From: Methanococcoides sp. AM1
GTDB taxonomy: Archaea; Halobacteriota; Methanosarcinia; Methanosarcinales; Methanosarcinaceae
NCBI RefSeq assembly: GCF_900774055.1
Contig: NZ_CAAGSW010000002.1
Coordinates: forward strand, 248,001-312,000
Length of the DNA: 64,000 bases
Direction: 5' to 3'
Part shown: piece after piece, positions 18,083-27,506 of the stretch
Numbering within the stretch: the first letter of the stretch is position 1
Layout: the number at the start of each line of letters is the position of its first letter
Position numbers and translations under genes: made by a program
The notes under the pieces: generated by a model
What the model was told of the DNA's origin: nothing
The model's database searches: none
The model's input: only the letters and a program-made list of their open reading frames with translations

Positions 18083-18460
18083 TTACTCGATCAATACTGC
18101 GTTGACCACGCCATCCTGTCCAGGGCGGCTTGTGACAATAGCATTGCCAGCTGCGGTCTTGATTACTGAGCCCTTTGTGATGGTGTTACGCCTGATGTAG
18201 TGCTCGTTTGCAGCATTGTCAACAACTGTTTCGATAGCTGAAACAACTGTCTTGCCGTCTGAAGGGTTTGTGACGTTTGCAATGTTAGCTTGTAGGAGCC
18301 TTACTTTCCTGTTTCCACCACGTGTTGAGATGTTCTTTCTCTTTGTATCAGCAACATGTGTTTCTGCAGGTTCACGTCCGAGTTCATATTTCCTCTTGCC
18401 GCGTGATGATTTGATCTTTGCTCCTGTGTATTTCCTTTTTGATCTTCCCTGAAATTGCAT
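18083..18460 (-). CDS. rps8e: Ribosomal protein eS8
   Basis: A 125-aa basic small-subunit protein. It starts [15 protein letters not shown] and contains [14 protein letters not shown] and NPSDGKT, all typical of archaeal S8e. GAGGAT precedes the ATG. It is probably transcribed from its own promoter, upstream of the Lrp gene on the same strand. Confidence 0.95.
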   Translation of the reverse strand: MQFQGRSKRKYTGAKIKSSRGKRKYELGREPAETHVADTKRKNISTRGGNRKVRLLQANIANVTNPSDGKTVVSAIETVVDNAANEHYIRRNTITKGSVIKTAAGNAIVTSRPGQDGVVNAVLIE

Positions 18461-18643
18461 GAATTTATCCTCTTATTAATTAATAGTGATATGAATTTCT
18501 ATCATATATAATCGGTTAATGGACTTCCTTTACTAATAGGATTCTATATGAACTTTTCGAGCCGCTCAGATTTGCCGCAAGTATCCATTAATGAATGCAA
18601 ATGTGATAACAGATAAATAATTTTATCGCATAACAATTAGTAC

Positions 18644-19561
18644 ATGCTTCTTGTAACATTTTTAGGTACCGGTGGTTCTTTACCCACCAAGAACCGCAAT
18701 CCTTCCGCGATCATGGTCAACCGGGACGGGGAACTTATCATGTTCGACTGCGGAGAAGGTGCTCAGCAGCAGATGATGCGTGCAAAGACAGGGATGATGA
18801 ACCTCTCATCTATATTTGTCACGCATTTCCATGCAGATCATATTCTTGGCATACCCGGTCTTGTACAGACCATGTCCTTCCAGGGAAGGACCGACCCACT
18901 CACCATATATGGTCCTGAATGGGTAGAAGAATTCGTAAAATTACTTTCAGCCCTTGGCTACTACAAGTTGAAGTTCGAGATAAAGGCTGTCAAAATGGAG
19001 CGCGGTGACGTTGTAAAGCGGGATGGTTATTCGGTAGTTGCTTTACAGACAGATCACAATGTACGTAGCATTGGGTATGCTCTGGTAGAAGATCCGCGAC
19101 CGGGAAAGTTCGACCGGAAAAAAGCTATGGAATTTGGTGTTCCGATAGGTCCGCTCTTTTCAAAACTTCATAAAGGGGAGGATGTGGAAGTTGATGGCAG
19201 GGTTATAAGTTCTGAAGATGTGGTGGGAAAATCCCGTCCTGGACGGACTATTGTCTACAGCGGTGATACGAGACCATGCAGGGATATTCTGGAAGCGAGT
19301 GAGAATGCTGACCTTTTGATACATGACGGAACCCTTGCTGATGAAAAACTCGAATGGGCAAAGGAAGCAAAACATTCAACCGCAGGTGAAGCTGCAGCAC
19401 TTGCAAAGAAGGCGGGTGTTAAGAAATTAGTGCTGACGCATATCAGTTCAAGGTATTCGGATGATGTTTCTCCTTTGCTGAAAGATGCAACAGCAATATT
19501 CGGGGATGTTATAATTGCAGAAGACCTGATGTCTATTGAAGTCCCTTTAAGGGATGAATGA
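18644..19561 (+). CDS. rnz: Ribonuclease Z (tRNA 3' endonuclease)
   Basis: A 305-aa metallo-beta-lactamase-fold nuclease that removes 3' trailers from tRNA precursors. It has the FLGTGGSLPTKNRNPSA N-terminus, the zinc motif THFHADHILG, YSGDTRPC, and the late HSTAGEAA and LTHISSRY motifs. Length is normal for short-form RNase Z. An AT-rich promoter lies close upstream and no Shine-Dalgarno sequence is visible, so it may be leaderless. Confidence 0.95.
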   Translation: MLLVTFLGTGGSLPTKNRNPSAIMVNRDGELIMFDCGEGAQQQMMRAKTGMMNLSSIFVTHFHADHILGIPGLVQTMSFQGRTDPLTIYGPEWVEEFVKLLSALGYYKLKFEIKAVKMERGDVVKRDGYSVVALQTDHNVRSIGYALVEDPRPGKFDRKKAMEFGVPIGPLFSKLHKGEDVEVDGRVISSEDVVGKSRPGRTIVYSGDTRPCRDILEASENADLLIHDGTLADEKLEWAKEAKHSTAGEAAALAKKAGVKKLVLTHISSRYSDDVSPLLKDATAIFGDVIIAEDLMSIEVPLRDE

Positions 19562-19629
19562 ACTTTTAAGATGTCATTTTCTGCATCACGCAACTTTTTT
19601 AAGTTCAGGCACCTAAACTATTAATTGTA

Positions 19630-20391
19630 ATGGTTGGTGGTGCCATGTTGGATGGAAAACATACTTGCAAGTTTCATGATTCTAATGGAAAAGAAGTCAT
19701 TGATCCCTATCACATAAGTGAGTTCAATGATGTGATAGTGAAGATAGCTTCCCTGAAGGACAAGGATCTACAGATCTCCAGGGGCATCGATAAAATTACA
19801 ACAAAGGTCTGTAATACTGCAATACGGCTTGCACAGGATGATCATGAAATGCCCTTAAATCGTATTGATCAGGCCATAGCGCTGAATTTCGCAAGGTCAG
19901 AGCAAGTAGAGCATGATATTAACAGGATTATCTCTGAAAAGATGAACCTCGGTCAGATGTTCCGGTACCCTGAGACCTTTCGTTATGACCAGACTCGTAA
20001 AAAGGACTTTGTACCTCGTAAAGTTCCTGAGGGAAAGAAACTGGGCATCAATATCAATTATGCAATAGAAGCATTATATGCACAGGAGAATTCCGCAGAA
20101 CAGTGGAATATTATTATTAATCATGAATGGTTCGAGCTTAGTACTGAACCTCTCTTCGATCTGATGCCCGAGATGTTGCCTTCAAATTCGGAATATGGTA
20201 CAACAGTGGGGGTGGTCAATATAGTCCGCTTTTTTGATATGGATTCAATACGCAGGGAGTGGTCAGGTCCTGTCGATCTGTTTGACCAGAGGTGTGTGGA
20301 TCTATTAATAGGTCACAATGTTGCTGAAATTGAGATTCCTGGCGAAAAAGGTCTTAGTTACAGTTATAAGATCGAATGGATCGATGAATAA
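19630..20391 (+). CDS. Conserved protein of unknown function (253 aa)
   Basis: I do not recognise this protein. It is soluble and rather acidic. The N-terminal half (about 30-120) looks helical, and the C-terminal half mixed alpha/beta. There is no membrane segment, P-loop, Cys cluster or HTH motif. The first ATG at 19630 could be leaderless; an in-frame ATG at 19645 follows GGTGGTG and is an alternative. It is convergent with the small gene at 20507. Confidence 0.6.
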   Translation: MVGGAMLDGKHTCKFHDSNGKEVIDPYHISEFNDVIVKIASLKDKDLQISRGIDKITTKVCNTAIRLAQDDHEMPLNRIDQAIALNFARSEQVEHDINRIISEKMNLGQMFRYPETFRYDQTRKKDFVPRKVPEGKKLGININYAIEALYAQENSAEQWNIIINHEWFELSTEPLFDLMPEMLPSNSEYGTTVGVVNIVRFFDMDSIRREWSGPVDLFDQRCVDLLIGHNVAEIEIPGEKGLSYSYKIEWIDE

Positions 20392-20506
20392 TGGTTCATT
20401 AGGTGTATGAGAGTTCGTGGAAGGCGAATGAATTAAGCAACAGATTTAGCAATAAATTAAATTACAACTTAGTCAACAAATAAAAAAGTAGGGTGCTGGA
20501 GTATGA

Positions 20507-20776
20507 TCATATCATAGTCCAGTCAAGTTCATTATCATTTTCATCGTATAGGTGAACTTCCATGGACATCTCTTCTAATCCATAAGGTAGCTCCTTTACA
20601 CCTATGAAGAGTGAATCCCCGATGTTTACGTTGAAACCTTCTGCCCTGACCTTCGCAAAGTACACTCTGCCTCCGGAACTTACATCTTCGACGGTAACTC
20701 CTTTCCACTGCTTCAGGTTGTCAATAATGTTCACTACTTTGCATTCGAACCTGTCATTTTCTTTGATGGTGGTCAT
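20507..20776 (-). CDS. Small conserved protein, possible PilZ-like or OB-like fold
   Basis: An 89-aa beta-rich protein with alternating hydrophobic strands (VTVEDVSSGGRVYFAKVRA, NVNIGDSLFIG). The pattern resembles small PilZ-like or OB-like barrels but lacks a diagnostic motif, so no function is assigned. GTGAT lies just before the ATG. It is upstream of, and on the opposite side from, the AAA ATPase stop (39 bp), both on the minus strand. Confidence 0.6.
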   Translation of the reverse strand: MTTIKENDRFECKVVNIIDNLKQWKGVTVEDVSSGGRVYFAKVRAEGFNVNIGDSLFIGVKELPYGLEEMSMEVHLYDENDNELDWTMI

Positions 20777-20815
20777 AATATCACATTTAACTTATTAGGA
20801 TTAAGCTTCCATTTT

Positions 20816-21814
20816 TCATATATAAAGTCTATTCAAAGCACCTGTATCTTCTTTTTTTACCAGTTTGGAAATTGCATTCTCAAAAAGTTCCTGTCCGACC
20901 TCTTCACTGTCATCGATGATCGCCTGGTGCAATGCATTCTTGAGAACTTTTTCCACAATGTCCCTTCCTGAAAGCCCTGCTGTAAGCTTTGCGATCTTTT
21001 GCAGGTCAATGTCTCTGGCAGGGATGGGGAATGTGCTTATGTTCTGTTCGATTATAGTATGTCGGTCCTGCTCATCTGGCAATATGAACTCTATCTCTTC
21101 CTCGAATCTGCTCCTTACTGCAGAATCAAGGCTATCGACACGGTTAGTTGCACCGATGGTGCAGACTCCATTACGTTCTACAATTCCATCCATCTCGGTA
21201 AGAAGTGCGTTCACTATCTCTGCAACATCTCCTCTTAGTTCCTGGAATTTCCTGTCCAGTGCGATAGCATCCAGTTCGTCAATGAAGATTATGCATGGCT
21301 GCATCTCTTCAGCTTTATCATATAGCTGGTGTATCTGGCGGGCACCTTCTCCTACAAATTCCCCAATAAGCTGTGTAGCTTTTATAGGCAACAGTGGTAC
21401 TTCTGTTTTGTTGGCAAGGGCTTTTGCGAGCATTGTCTTGCCGGTTCCGGATGGGCCAAAGAACAGTACATTTCGGGGTGCCCATTTTCCAAATTTTTCC
21501 GGTTCTTCTAGGAAACGTTCGATAAGCTTACATTTCTGGCGGGCGGTTTTCTGTCCGATAACCTCTTCAAATGTTATCCTGGTGGCAAATTCCGGTATTA
21601 TTGGAATATTTTCTTCCTCATTGACGACGATGGTGGTTTCCATTCCGATGGCCGATTCGGGTGGTTCCACATCGAGTATCTTGTAAGCAAAGTCAGGGTA
21701 CATTCTGTGATCAAAAAGGTATTCTCCTTTACGTGCCACAAATCCATTCCACTGTTTTCTTGCGTAATGTTCGAAAACTTCAGGATCCTCTATTTCGGGA
21801 TATTCATCGAGCAT
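20816..21814 (-). CDS. Archaeal AAA-family ATPase
   Basis: An AAA protein of at least 332 aa. Walker A is GPSGTGKT, Walker B is [10 protein letters not shown], and the sensor/arginine-finger region is GATNRVDSLDSAVRSRFEEE. It has a C-terminal AAA lid but only one AAA domain, and an N-terminal part unlike PAN. The first canonical start is the ATG at 21814, but the frame stays open and coding-like for 48 more codons upstream (ADIVILKPRGYPLSS directly precedes the Met), back to an ATT at 21958 near a TAA at about 21967. No ATG, GTG or TTG exists in that extension. The true start is therefore uncertain. Its partner or substrate is unknown. Confidence 0.85.
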   Translation of the reverse strand: MLDEYPEIEDPEVFEHYARKQWNGFVARKGEYLFDHRMYPDFAYKILDVEPPESAIGMETTIVVNEEENIPIIPEFATRITFEEVIGQKTARQKCKLIERFLEEPEKFGKWAPRNVLFFGPSGTGKTMLAKALANKTEVPLLPIKATQLIGEFVGEGARQIHQLYDKAEEMQPCIIFIDELDAIALDRKFQELRGDVAEIVNALLTEMDGIVERNGVCTIGATNRVDSLDSAVRSRFEEEIEFILPDEQDRHTIIEQNISTFPIPARDIDLQKIAKLTAGLSGRDIVEKVLKNALHQAIIDDSEEVGQELFENAISKLVKKEDTGALNRLYI

Positions 21815-21958
21815 ACTGCTAAGCGGGTAACCCCGAGGCTTCAGTATTACTATGTCTGCAGTAGAATCAGATGGTTCGATGGTCTCTTCCCGATTCCTTT
21901 TTTGTGTTGTCTTCTGGGCAGATCTGACTATTTTATCAACTCTTTTTCGTCTTACAAT

Positions 21959-22297
21959 GGAGTATTAGTAAAAGATCGGATTTAATCTATTTCCTGACAG
22001 CTCCTCCTCGATATATTATCTGGAGCTCTAATAATAGATATAATACTAATCTTAGAATGAGTGAACTAATTACATTTCTGTATATGACCTTAACGGGATA
22101 ATTATTATATATTGACTTGTGATATATTATATAAAAAAATGATAGTTCTGTAAATATGTTTTGTCTTGTACCAGAATGTGTGCACTATCTCTGGCTTGTC
22201 AGTGTGCATTCCTTAGTATGATGGTACATAGGTCCGCCTGATTGACTTAAAATAAGATCTGTCAAATTTTAATAATGATCGTTCAAAAGTGATAATT
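21959..22297. other. Divergent intergenic region, AAA ATPase / response regulator
   Basis: An AT-rich 339-bp stretch. On the minus strand GATAATATATCG (22010-22020) looks like a TATA box for the AAA gene and is followed by GAGGAGG without a usable start. On the plus strand several TATA-like words (22100-22135) are candidates for the two-component operon. No gene is seen. Confidence 0.45.
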
Positions 22298-22669
22298 ATG
22301 GAGCAAATTTTGGTTGTGGAAGATAATCCCATGAATATGGAACTAACTGTGATTCTGCTGGAGTCATGGGGCTATAAGGTTGGGCAGGCAGAAGATGGTG
22401 CGCAAGCTCTTAATGAAGTTAAAGAGGGCAATTATAACCTTATTTTGCTGGATATGCAGCTTCCTCGCATGGATGGGCTTGAGGTACTTGAGCATCTTAA
22501 GAATGATTTGGAAACTGCGGGCATACCTGTGGTAGCCCTTACAGCCCATTCAATGACTGGGGATGGAAGCAAGTTCCTGAATGCCGGATGTACGGGGTAC
22601 ATTTCTAAACCCATTAATGTTCCTGAATTCAGGGACCAGATAGCTGCATACCTGAAAGGGTCTGCTTAA
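22298..22669 (+). CDS. Stand-alone response regulator receiver protein
   Basis: A 123-aa CheY-like receiver with no output domain. The acidic pocket (VVEDN), phospho-acceptor D52 (LLDMQLPRMDG), the switch Thr/Ala (ALTAHS) and lysine (SKPIN) are all present. I start it at the ATG at 22298. It is followed after 22 bp by a hybrid histidine kinase, which probably phosphorylates it. Confidence 0.88.
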   Translation: MEQILVVEDNPMNMELTVILLESWGYKVGQAEDGAQALNEVKEGNYNLILLDMQLPRMDGLEVLEHLKNDLETAGIPVVALTAHSMTGDGSKFLNAGCTGYISKPINVPEFRDQIAAYLKGSA

Positions 22670-22691
22670 TTGCCTTGTGTTTGGTGTAACA

Positions 22692-24170
22692 ATGAATGAC
22701 AGTTCTGTTCCAAAAATACTGGTCGTCGATGATGAGCCCTTGAATGTGGAGCTAATGGATGTCTATCTCTCCGGTGATTATCATGTGATACCTGCTTATA
22801 GTGGAGCAGAATGTCTTGAAAAGGTGAGGGCTGGAGGTATTGATCTTATCCTTCTCGATGTTATGATGCCGGAGCTAAGCGGTTTTGAGGTTTGCAGGAT
22901 CCTGAAGGAGGATCCTCTTTATCAGTTCCTGCCTGTTATTATGGTAACTGCTCTTTCAGGTAAAGATGATAAGATTAAAAGTATTGAGTCAGGTGCGGAC
23001 GATTTTCTTTCAAAACCAGTTGATAGGCTTGAGCTTGAAACAAGGGTAAGATCCCTCCTAAAGATCAGACAATTGCATACCAGTCTCATAGCTCAGCGTG
23101 ACCAGGCACAGAACTATCTTGATGTTGCAGGTGTTATTCTTCTGGCATTGGATAAAGACCAGAATATATCTCTGGTTAACAGGAAAGGTTGCGAGATCCT
23201 TGGGAGAAATGAAGATGAGATCCTCGGGAAGAATTGGTTCGATTCATTCATGCTACCTGAGAATGTCGAATACTCCAAAAAGATCTTTTCCAGCTTGCTT
23301 AATGGTGAAGTAAGTGAATTTGAATACGCTGAGAATTCCATAATCACTGCTGAAGGTGAAGAACGGTTAATACGCTGGCATAATTCAATTCTTACGGATG
23401 AAACTGGTAATGTTTCAGGTATCTTAAGTTCCGGTGAAGATATCACAGAAAGCACAAAAGCAGAAGCTGCATTGAAAGAGTATGCGAAGGAATTGGAGCA
23501 TTCCAACGAATTGAAGGACCTCTTTATAGACATCATCAGGCACGATATGATGAATCCTGCCGGTGCTGTAAAAGGCTTTACCGATCTCCTCCTTAAGAGG
23601 GGTAGGCTTGAAGACGGGGATCTGCGTATGCTTCAATCGATAAAGCGTACGAACAATAAACTGATCACAATGATCGAGAGTGCCGCTACTTTTGCAAAAG
23701 TCGATTCTGTTTCTGAAGTAAGGCTCAAGGTCATGAACCTTGGTGAGATCTTGGGCAATGTTATACAATCCCTTGAACCGCAACTGAATGAGAACAGGAT
23801 CGAGTTGAAGATGTTCTTTGAAGGGTCATATCCTGCACTTGTCAATCCGATGATCGAGCAGGTATTTGTGAATCTTCTTTCAAATGCAATAAAATACAGC
23901 CCTCAGGATACCTGTATTACTGTGGAAATTGAAGATGTTGGTATGGGGTGGAAGGTCAAGGTTATAGACCAGGGTTTTGGTATCCCCGATGAGGATAAGA
24001 AACTGGTCTTTGAACGTTTTAAGAGACTGGATAAAGGCAATATCAAAGGCACCGGACTAGGTCTTGCTATTGTGAGGAGGATAGTTGAGCTACATGGTGG
24101 TAATGTGGGTGTTGCTGATAATCCGAACGAAAAAGGAAGCATGTTCTGGGTTACTTTGAAAAAGCCATGA
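22692..24170 (+). CDS. Receiver-PAS-histidine kinase
   Basis: A 492-aa soluble sensor kinase that begins with a receiver domain (D56 in LLDVMMPELSG), followed by a PAS domain (about 135-265), the HisKA dimerisation helix with H284 (IRHDMMNPAG), and a HATPase domain with N box (NLLSNAIKYSP), G1 (DQGFGIP) and G2 (GTGLGLAIV). It has no membrane segment, so it senses an internal signal or responds through its own receiver. The ATG at 22692 is chosen over a GTG five codons earlier. It shares an operon with the receiver at 22298. Output is not visible because neither protein has a DNA-binding domain. Confidence 0.9.
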   Translation: MNDSSVPKILVVDDEPLNVELMDVYLSGDYHVIPAYSGAECLEKVRAGGIDLILLDVMMPELSGFEVCRILKEDPLYQFLPVIMVTALSGKDDKIKSIESGADDFLSKPVDRLELETRVRSLLKIRQLHTSLIAQRDQAQNYLDVAGVILLALDKDQNISLVNRKGCEILGRNEDEILGKNWFDSFMLPENVEYSKKIFSSLLNGEVSEFEYAENSIITAEGEERLIRWHNSILTDETGNVSGILSSGEDITESTKAEAALKEYAKELEHSNELKDLFIDIIRHDMMNPAGAVKGFTDLLLKRGRLEDGDLRMLQSIKRTNNKLITMIESAATFAKVDSVSEVRLKVMNLGEILGNVIQSLEPQLNENRIELKMFFEGSYPALVNPMIEQVFVNLLSNAIKYSPQDTCITVEIEDVGMGWKVKVIDQGFGIPDEDKKLVFERFKRLDKGNIKGTGLGLAIVRRIVELHGGNVGVADNPNEKGSMFWVTLKKP

Positions 24171-24309
24171 TCCTGTTCATCTACTCTTTTTAAATATTGA
24201 TGTTTCGTTAATTTTTGTCCCTTTTGTATAGCGTTACTAAGGGTTCCAACAACTTTAAGATATATGTATCCAATGACCATTTGGATTTTAATTATCATGA
24301 GGCAGTAAT

Positions 24310-25086
24310 ATGAAACTTGATGAGGTCACAATTTCAAGAGCGATTATAGACGAGTTCTCTAAAGTATTCCTTGATTATACAGAAGTTGATGTTGCACTTG
24401 TAGGTGGAGGTCCTGCAAATCTTGTAGCTGCAAAATATCTTGCAGAAGCAGGCCTAAAAACGGTGATCTATGAGAAGAAATTATCCGTTGGTGGCGGCAT
24501 GTGGGCTGGGGGAATGATGTTCCCACGTATCGTTGTTCAGGAGGATGCATGCCATATTCTGGACGATTTCGGTATTTCTTATCATGAATACGAGGAAGGT
24601 TATTACATTTCCAATTCAGTTGAGTCTGTTGGCAAGCTCATAAGCGGTGCAACGACTGCAGGTGCTGAGATCTTCAACCTTGTTAATGTTGAGGATGTCA
24701 TGATCCGGGACAATGACGAGGTATGTGGCCTTGTTATCAACTGGACTGCTGTGGAGATCGGAAGACTTCACGTTGACCCTCTGGCAATACGTGCCAGGGT
24801 CGTGGTCGATGGTACCGGTCATGAGGCAGCTGTTTGTAACACTGTACAGCGCAAGGTTCCTGGTGCAAAGCTGGGGGATCTTGGTGTCGTCGGTGAGAAG
24901 CCAATGTGGGCAGATGTTGGGGAGCGCATGCTTCTGGAGACAACAAAGGAGGTATATCCAAACCTTTATGTTGACGGAATGGCAGCTAATGCTGTAGCTG
25001 GTGCACCACGCATGGGTCCGGTGTTCGGTGGTATGCTTCTTTCCGGTAAACAAGTAGCTGAGCTTATTATTGAAAGGCTCAAATAA
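24310..25086 (+). CDS. thi4: Sulfide-dependent thiazole synthase Thi4
   Basis: A 258-aa FAD/NAD-fold enzyme that makes the thiamine thiazole precursor from NAD and glycine. It shows the GGGPANLVAAKYLAEAG dinucleotide loop, GGGMWAGGMMFP and the C-terminal GAPRMGPVFGGML. At the position of the sacrificial Cys of yeast Thi4 it has H154 (GRLHVDP), as in archaeal enzymes that use free sulfide catalytically. ATGAGG precedes the start. A hairpin follows downstream before tRNA-His. Confidence 0.92.
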   Translation: MKLDEVTISRAIIDEFSKVFLDYTEVDVALVGGGPANLVAAKYLAEAGLKTVIYEKKLSVGGGMWAGGMMFPRIVVQEDACHILDDFGISYHEYEEGYYISNSVESVGKLISGATTAGAEIFNLVNVEDVMIRDNDEVCGLVINWTAVEIGRLHVDPLAIRARVVVDGTGHEAAVCNTVQRKVPGAKLGDLGVVGEKPMWADVGERMLLETTKEVYPNLYVDGMAANAVAGAPRMGPVFGGMLLSGKQVAELIIERLK

Positions 25087-25140
25087 GACCTCGACCTTCA
25101 TTTTGAGGAAAAAGCTTATCTAACAAAAGTACTAGTATAA

Positions 25141-25161
25141 GGTGCTTCGCTGTGAAGCACC
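25141..25161 (+). other. Perfect hairpin between thi4 and tRNA-His
   Basis: GGTGCTTC (25141-25148) and GAAGCACC (25154-25161) form a perfect 8-bp stem with loop GCTGT, ending 10 bases before tRNA-His. No U-tract follows. It may serve as a thi4 3' end, or as a structured leader of the tRNA. Confidence 0.5.
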
Positions 25162-25171
25162 CTATTACCAT

Positions 25172-25246
<75 letters not shown>

Positions 25247-25561
25247 TTCCTTTTACTATTCTTAGAATTGTTATCTTTCAATTCGTCTTATGATCTATTT
25301 ATAAAATCCTTATAAATTATCATAAGTTATCCTAAAATCTATCCTATGATCGTCTCACAATTTATCTTGATCTTTGTTCATATAGATCAGTACCCTCTTC
25401 ATGCTAACATTTTAACTCTTGACTATTTATTGTAAATTTCTCAGTACAGTGCTTTAGCTACTTCTGTATTTTACAGTTTCAAAAGCGTACTGGAAATTGC
25501 CAATACTAATTATGTGAAAACAAATCTAAAAAAAGAAACAATGCGGCGGTGATGACCGCTA
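25247..25561. other. AT-rich intergenic region after tRNA-His
   Basis: No gene is seen in these 315 bp. Related short words recur (CTTATGATCTATT, CCTATGATCGTC, TTATCATAAGTTATCC) but do not form a regular array. The right end holds the terminator of the minus-strand gene at 25562. Confidence 0.4.
25527..25560 (-). terminator. Terminator of the DUF356-like gene
   Basis: On the minus strand GCGGT-CATC-ACCGC (25546-25559) is followed by a T-run (complement of 25527-25535). Confidence 0.65.
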
Positions 25562-25909
25562 TTATATTTCGAATGCCCTGTCAAATTCAGGGTAAAGCTC
25601 GGAATTATCTGCGAGTTCCTCAAAAGCATCATGTCTTGGACTAACGATAACAACATGTGCCGGAGGATGTATCTTCCTTAATTTGCTGATCGCAGCACCT
25701 GCATTGGTATCAAGTTCCACTAAAGCAGCAGAATTGCATTTTGCTTTTAGTGGTACCCCTGAAACGCTTACTAGAAGCTGATCTGCATATGATGGTTCGA
25801 TCCTTTTTGGATTTGATCCAAACTTCATACTCCCATAGTGTTCAAGATCGTGCAAAGCTATTTTAATTTTGTTCGGGTCCTCTGCCCGAATCACCGCAAA
25901 AGATTTCAT
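25562..25909 (-). CDS. DUF356-like conserved methanogen protein
   Basis: A 115-aa protein starting MKSFAVIRAEDPNKIKIAL, which fits my memory of DUF356, a small family found mostly in methanogens. The middle has PSYADQLLVSVSG and the end HVVIVSPRHDAFEEL. Function is unknown. I use the ATG at 25909 rather than a frame start five codons earlier. It is a single gene with its own terminator. Confidence 0.65.
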   Translation of the reverse strand: MKSFAVIRAEDPNKIKIALHDLEHYGSMKFGSNPKRIEPSYADQLLVSVSGVPLKAKCNSAALVELDTNAGAAISKLRKIHPPAHVVIVSPRHDAFEELADNSELYPEFDRAFEI

Positions 25910-26029
25910 TTTTTGTCCCCACATAAACTTTATTGAAGTTTAATAAAATATATAGAGTCATAAAGATATATCAATCTTTGGATATTGTTCTCTATTTTAT
26001 TATTTTATAACTTCAAAGAAAAGTAATCT

Positions 26030-26839
26030 TTACTTGCCTAGCTCCTTTGATCTTGTGGAGGATTCAATTACTGCATTCATGAAAGCAGCCCTGATCCCAC
26101 TCTCTTCGAGGGTGTGTATTCCTCGGATCGTGGTTCCTGCAGGGGATGTTACCATATCTTTAAGCTCTCCTGGGTGCATTCCTGTCTCAAGGACCATCTT
26201 TGCAGCACCAAGAACTGTCTGTGCGGCAAGTGTTATAGCGCTTGCACGGTCAAGCCCTTCATAGACTGCACCGTCTGCCATTGCTTCGATAACAGGGAAT
26301 ATGTATGCAGGCCCACTGCCTGAAAGTCCTGTGACGGCGTCCATGAGCTTTTCCGGGACTTCGATAGCACTTCCAAGGGATCTGAATACCTCGAGTGCGA
26401 TCTCTGCATCTTCTCTGGTTGCATTGCTTCCGGTGCATATGGCAGATGCAGCTTCAGCAACTGTTGCAGCGATATTTGGCATTACTCGTATGACCCTTGC
26501 ATCACTGTTCAACTCATCTTCAATAGCAGCAAGAGGGACACCTGCAGCAATTGATATTACGAGTTTGTCTGATGTGATGTCATCTTTTATCCGTGCAAGT
26601 ATGTCTTTAAGTATCTGTGGTTTAATTGCAAGAACAACAATATCGGAGTTCGCGATGGTGTGGGCGTTATCTGTGGAGACGCTGATGCCAAGTTCATTGT
26701 TAAGTTTTTTCAAGGCAGGTTCGTAGACATCACTTGCATAGATGCTGATATCACTGTGTGCTCCAAGGATACCTCTTATTAGGGATTCTCCCATTTTTCC
26801 TGTGCCTATGAATCCGATCTTCTTGTCTGTAAGGTGCAT
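26030..26839 (-). CDS. proC: Pyrroline-5-carboxylate reductase ProC
   Basis: A 269-aa NAD(P)H enzyme for the last step of proline synthesis. The N-terminal IGFIGTGKMGESLIRG dinucleotide loop, VLAIKPQ, VIRVMPN and the C-terminal GLSGSGPAYIF and MVTSPAGTT signature are all present. Length is normal. A purine-rich AAGGAA precedes the ATG. Confidence 0.95.
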   Translation of the reverse strand: MHLTDKKIGFIGTGKMGESLIRGILGAHSDISIYASDVYEPALKKLNNELGISVSTDNAHTIANSDIVVLAIKPQILKDILARIKDDITSDKLVISIAAGVPLAAIEDELNSDARVIRVMPNIAATVAEAASAICTGSNATREDAEIALEVFRSLGSAIEVPEKLMDAVTGLSGSGPAYIFPVIEAMADGAVYEGLDRASAITLAAQTVLGAAKMVLETGMHPGELKDMVTSPAGTTIRGIHTLEESGIRAAFMNAVIESSTRSKELGK

Positions 26840-26928
26840 ATTTTTTCCTTTTCCTGATTAGAAATATTTGATGCTTAGTCCGTTTATATAAAAAAAGGTC
26901 ATTTAATAAATGACCCTGATATGCTTTC

Positions 26929-27423
26929 TTATTTTTTCTTGATGGTCACAATATCGCCAAGTGTCGTACCTTTGTTAAGGCGATCAGCATTCCATTCCCC
27001 TTCGCCAAGGCGTTCTGTAAGGTGGAGATTGAGTGTTTTTTCGATCTTCTTCCTGACAGAATCTTCAGGTATGATCTCTGCTCGTTCTATCTTCTTGATA
27101 AGTGATGCCTTTTCCTTTACTTTTGTGGCAAGCACTTCCTGGCTCCATCCTCGTTTTTCACGGGCATCGCGTATGATCTTGTCATATTCATCAACAAGTT
27201 CATCGTTAAGTTCTGCAAAAGGATCGCGTCTTTGTCCGGTCTTTTTTGGGACATCTCTTCTTATTTGGGGAGATACTGGTGATATCTTCCTGGATACGGG
27301 TGAGCGGGCTTTTACTGCAGTTCCATACTGTGAGCATTTGCTGCACACTTTAAGCTGGCTTCCATCAATTGTAACTTCTACTGCCTGTCCTTTGATCTCT
27401 GTGCCACATATTTCGCATTGCAT
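26929..27423 (-). CDS. Archaeal multiprotein bridging factor aMBF1
   Basis: A 164-aa protein with an N-terminal zinc ribbon (CEICG and CSKC), a flexible Pro/Arg-rich middle and a C-terminal Cro-type HTH (KRGWSQEVLATKVKEKASL). This is the architecture of archaeal MBF1, a ribosome- and transcription-linked protein. It is transcribed divergently from PAN with about 80 bp between. Confidence 0.9.
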   Translation of the reverse strand: MQCEICGTEIKGQAVEVTIDGSQLKVCSKCSQYGTAVKARSPVSRKISPVSPQIRRDVPKKTGQRRDPFAELNDELVDEYDKIIRDAREKRGWSQEVLATKVKEKASLIKKIERAEIIPEDSVRKKIEKTLNLHLTERLGEGEWNADRLNKGTTLGDIVTIKKK

Positions 27424-27506
27424 CTGGTATCATCTCTTAAAGGCTCTTTGCATTGCTCTTTACGAAAGGGCTATATATCGTCTCTACTTAAATATTATTC
27501 GGGACT

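Noticed and set aside
20865-21686. A 273-codon plus-strand frame across the AAA ATPase
   Set aside because: It mirrors a clear AAA gene, has a skewed Ser-rich composition and no start signal.
22100-22140. Inverted AT-rich repeat upstream of the two-component operon
   Set aside because: The match is imperfect and expected by chance in such an AT-rich stretch.
25247-25561. CRISPR-like or regular repeats in the region after tRNA-His
   Set aside because: Similar words recur but vary in sequence and spacing, without a repeat-spacer pattern.
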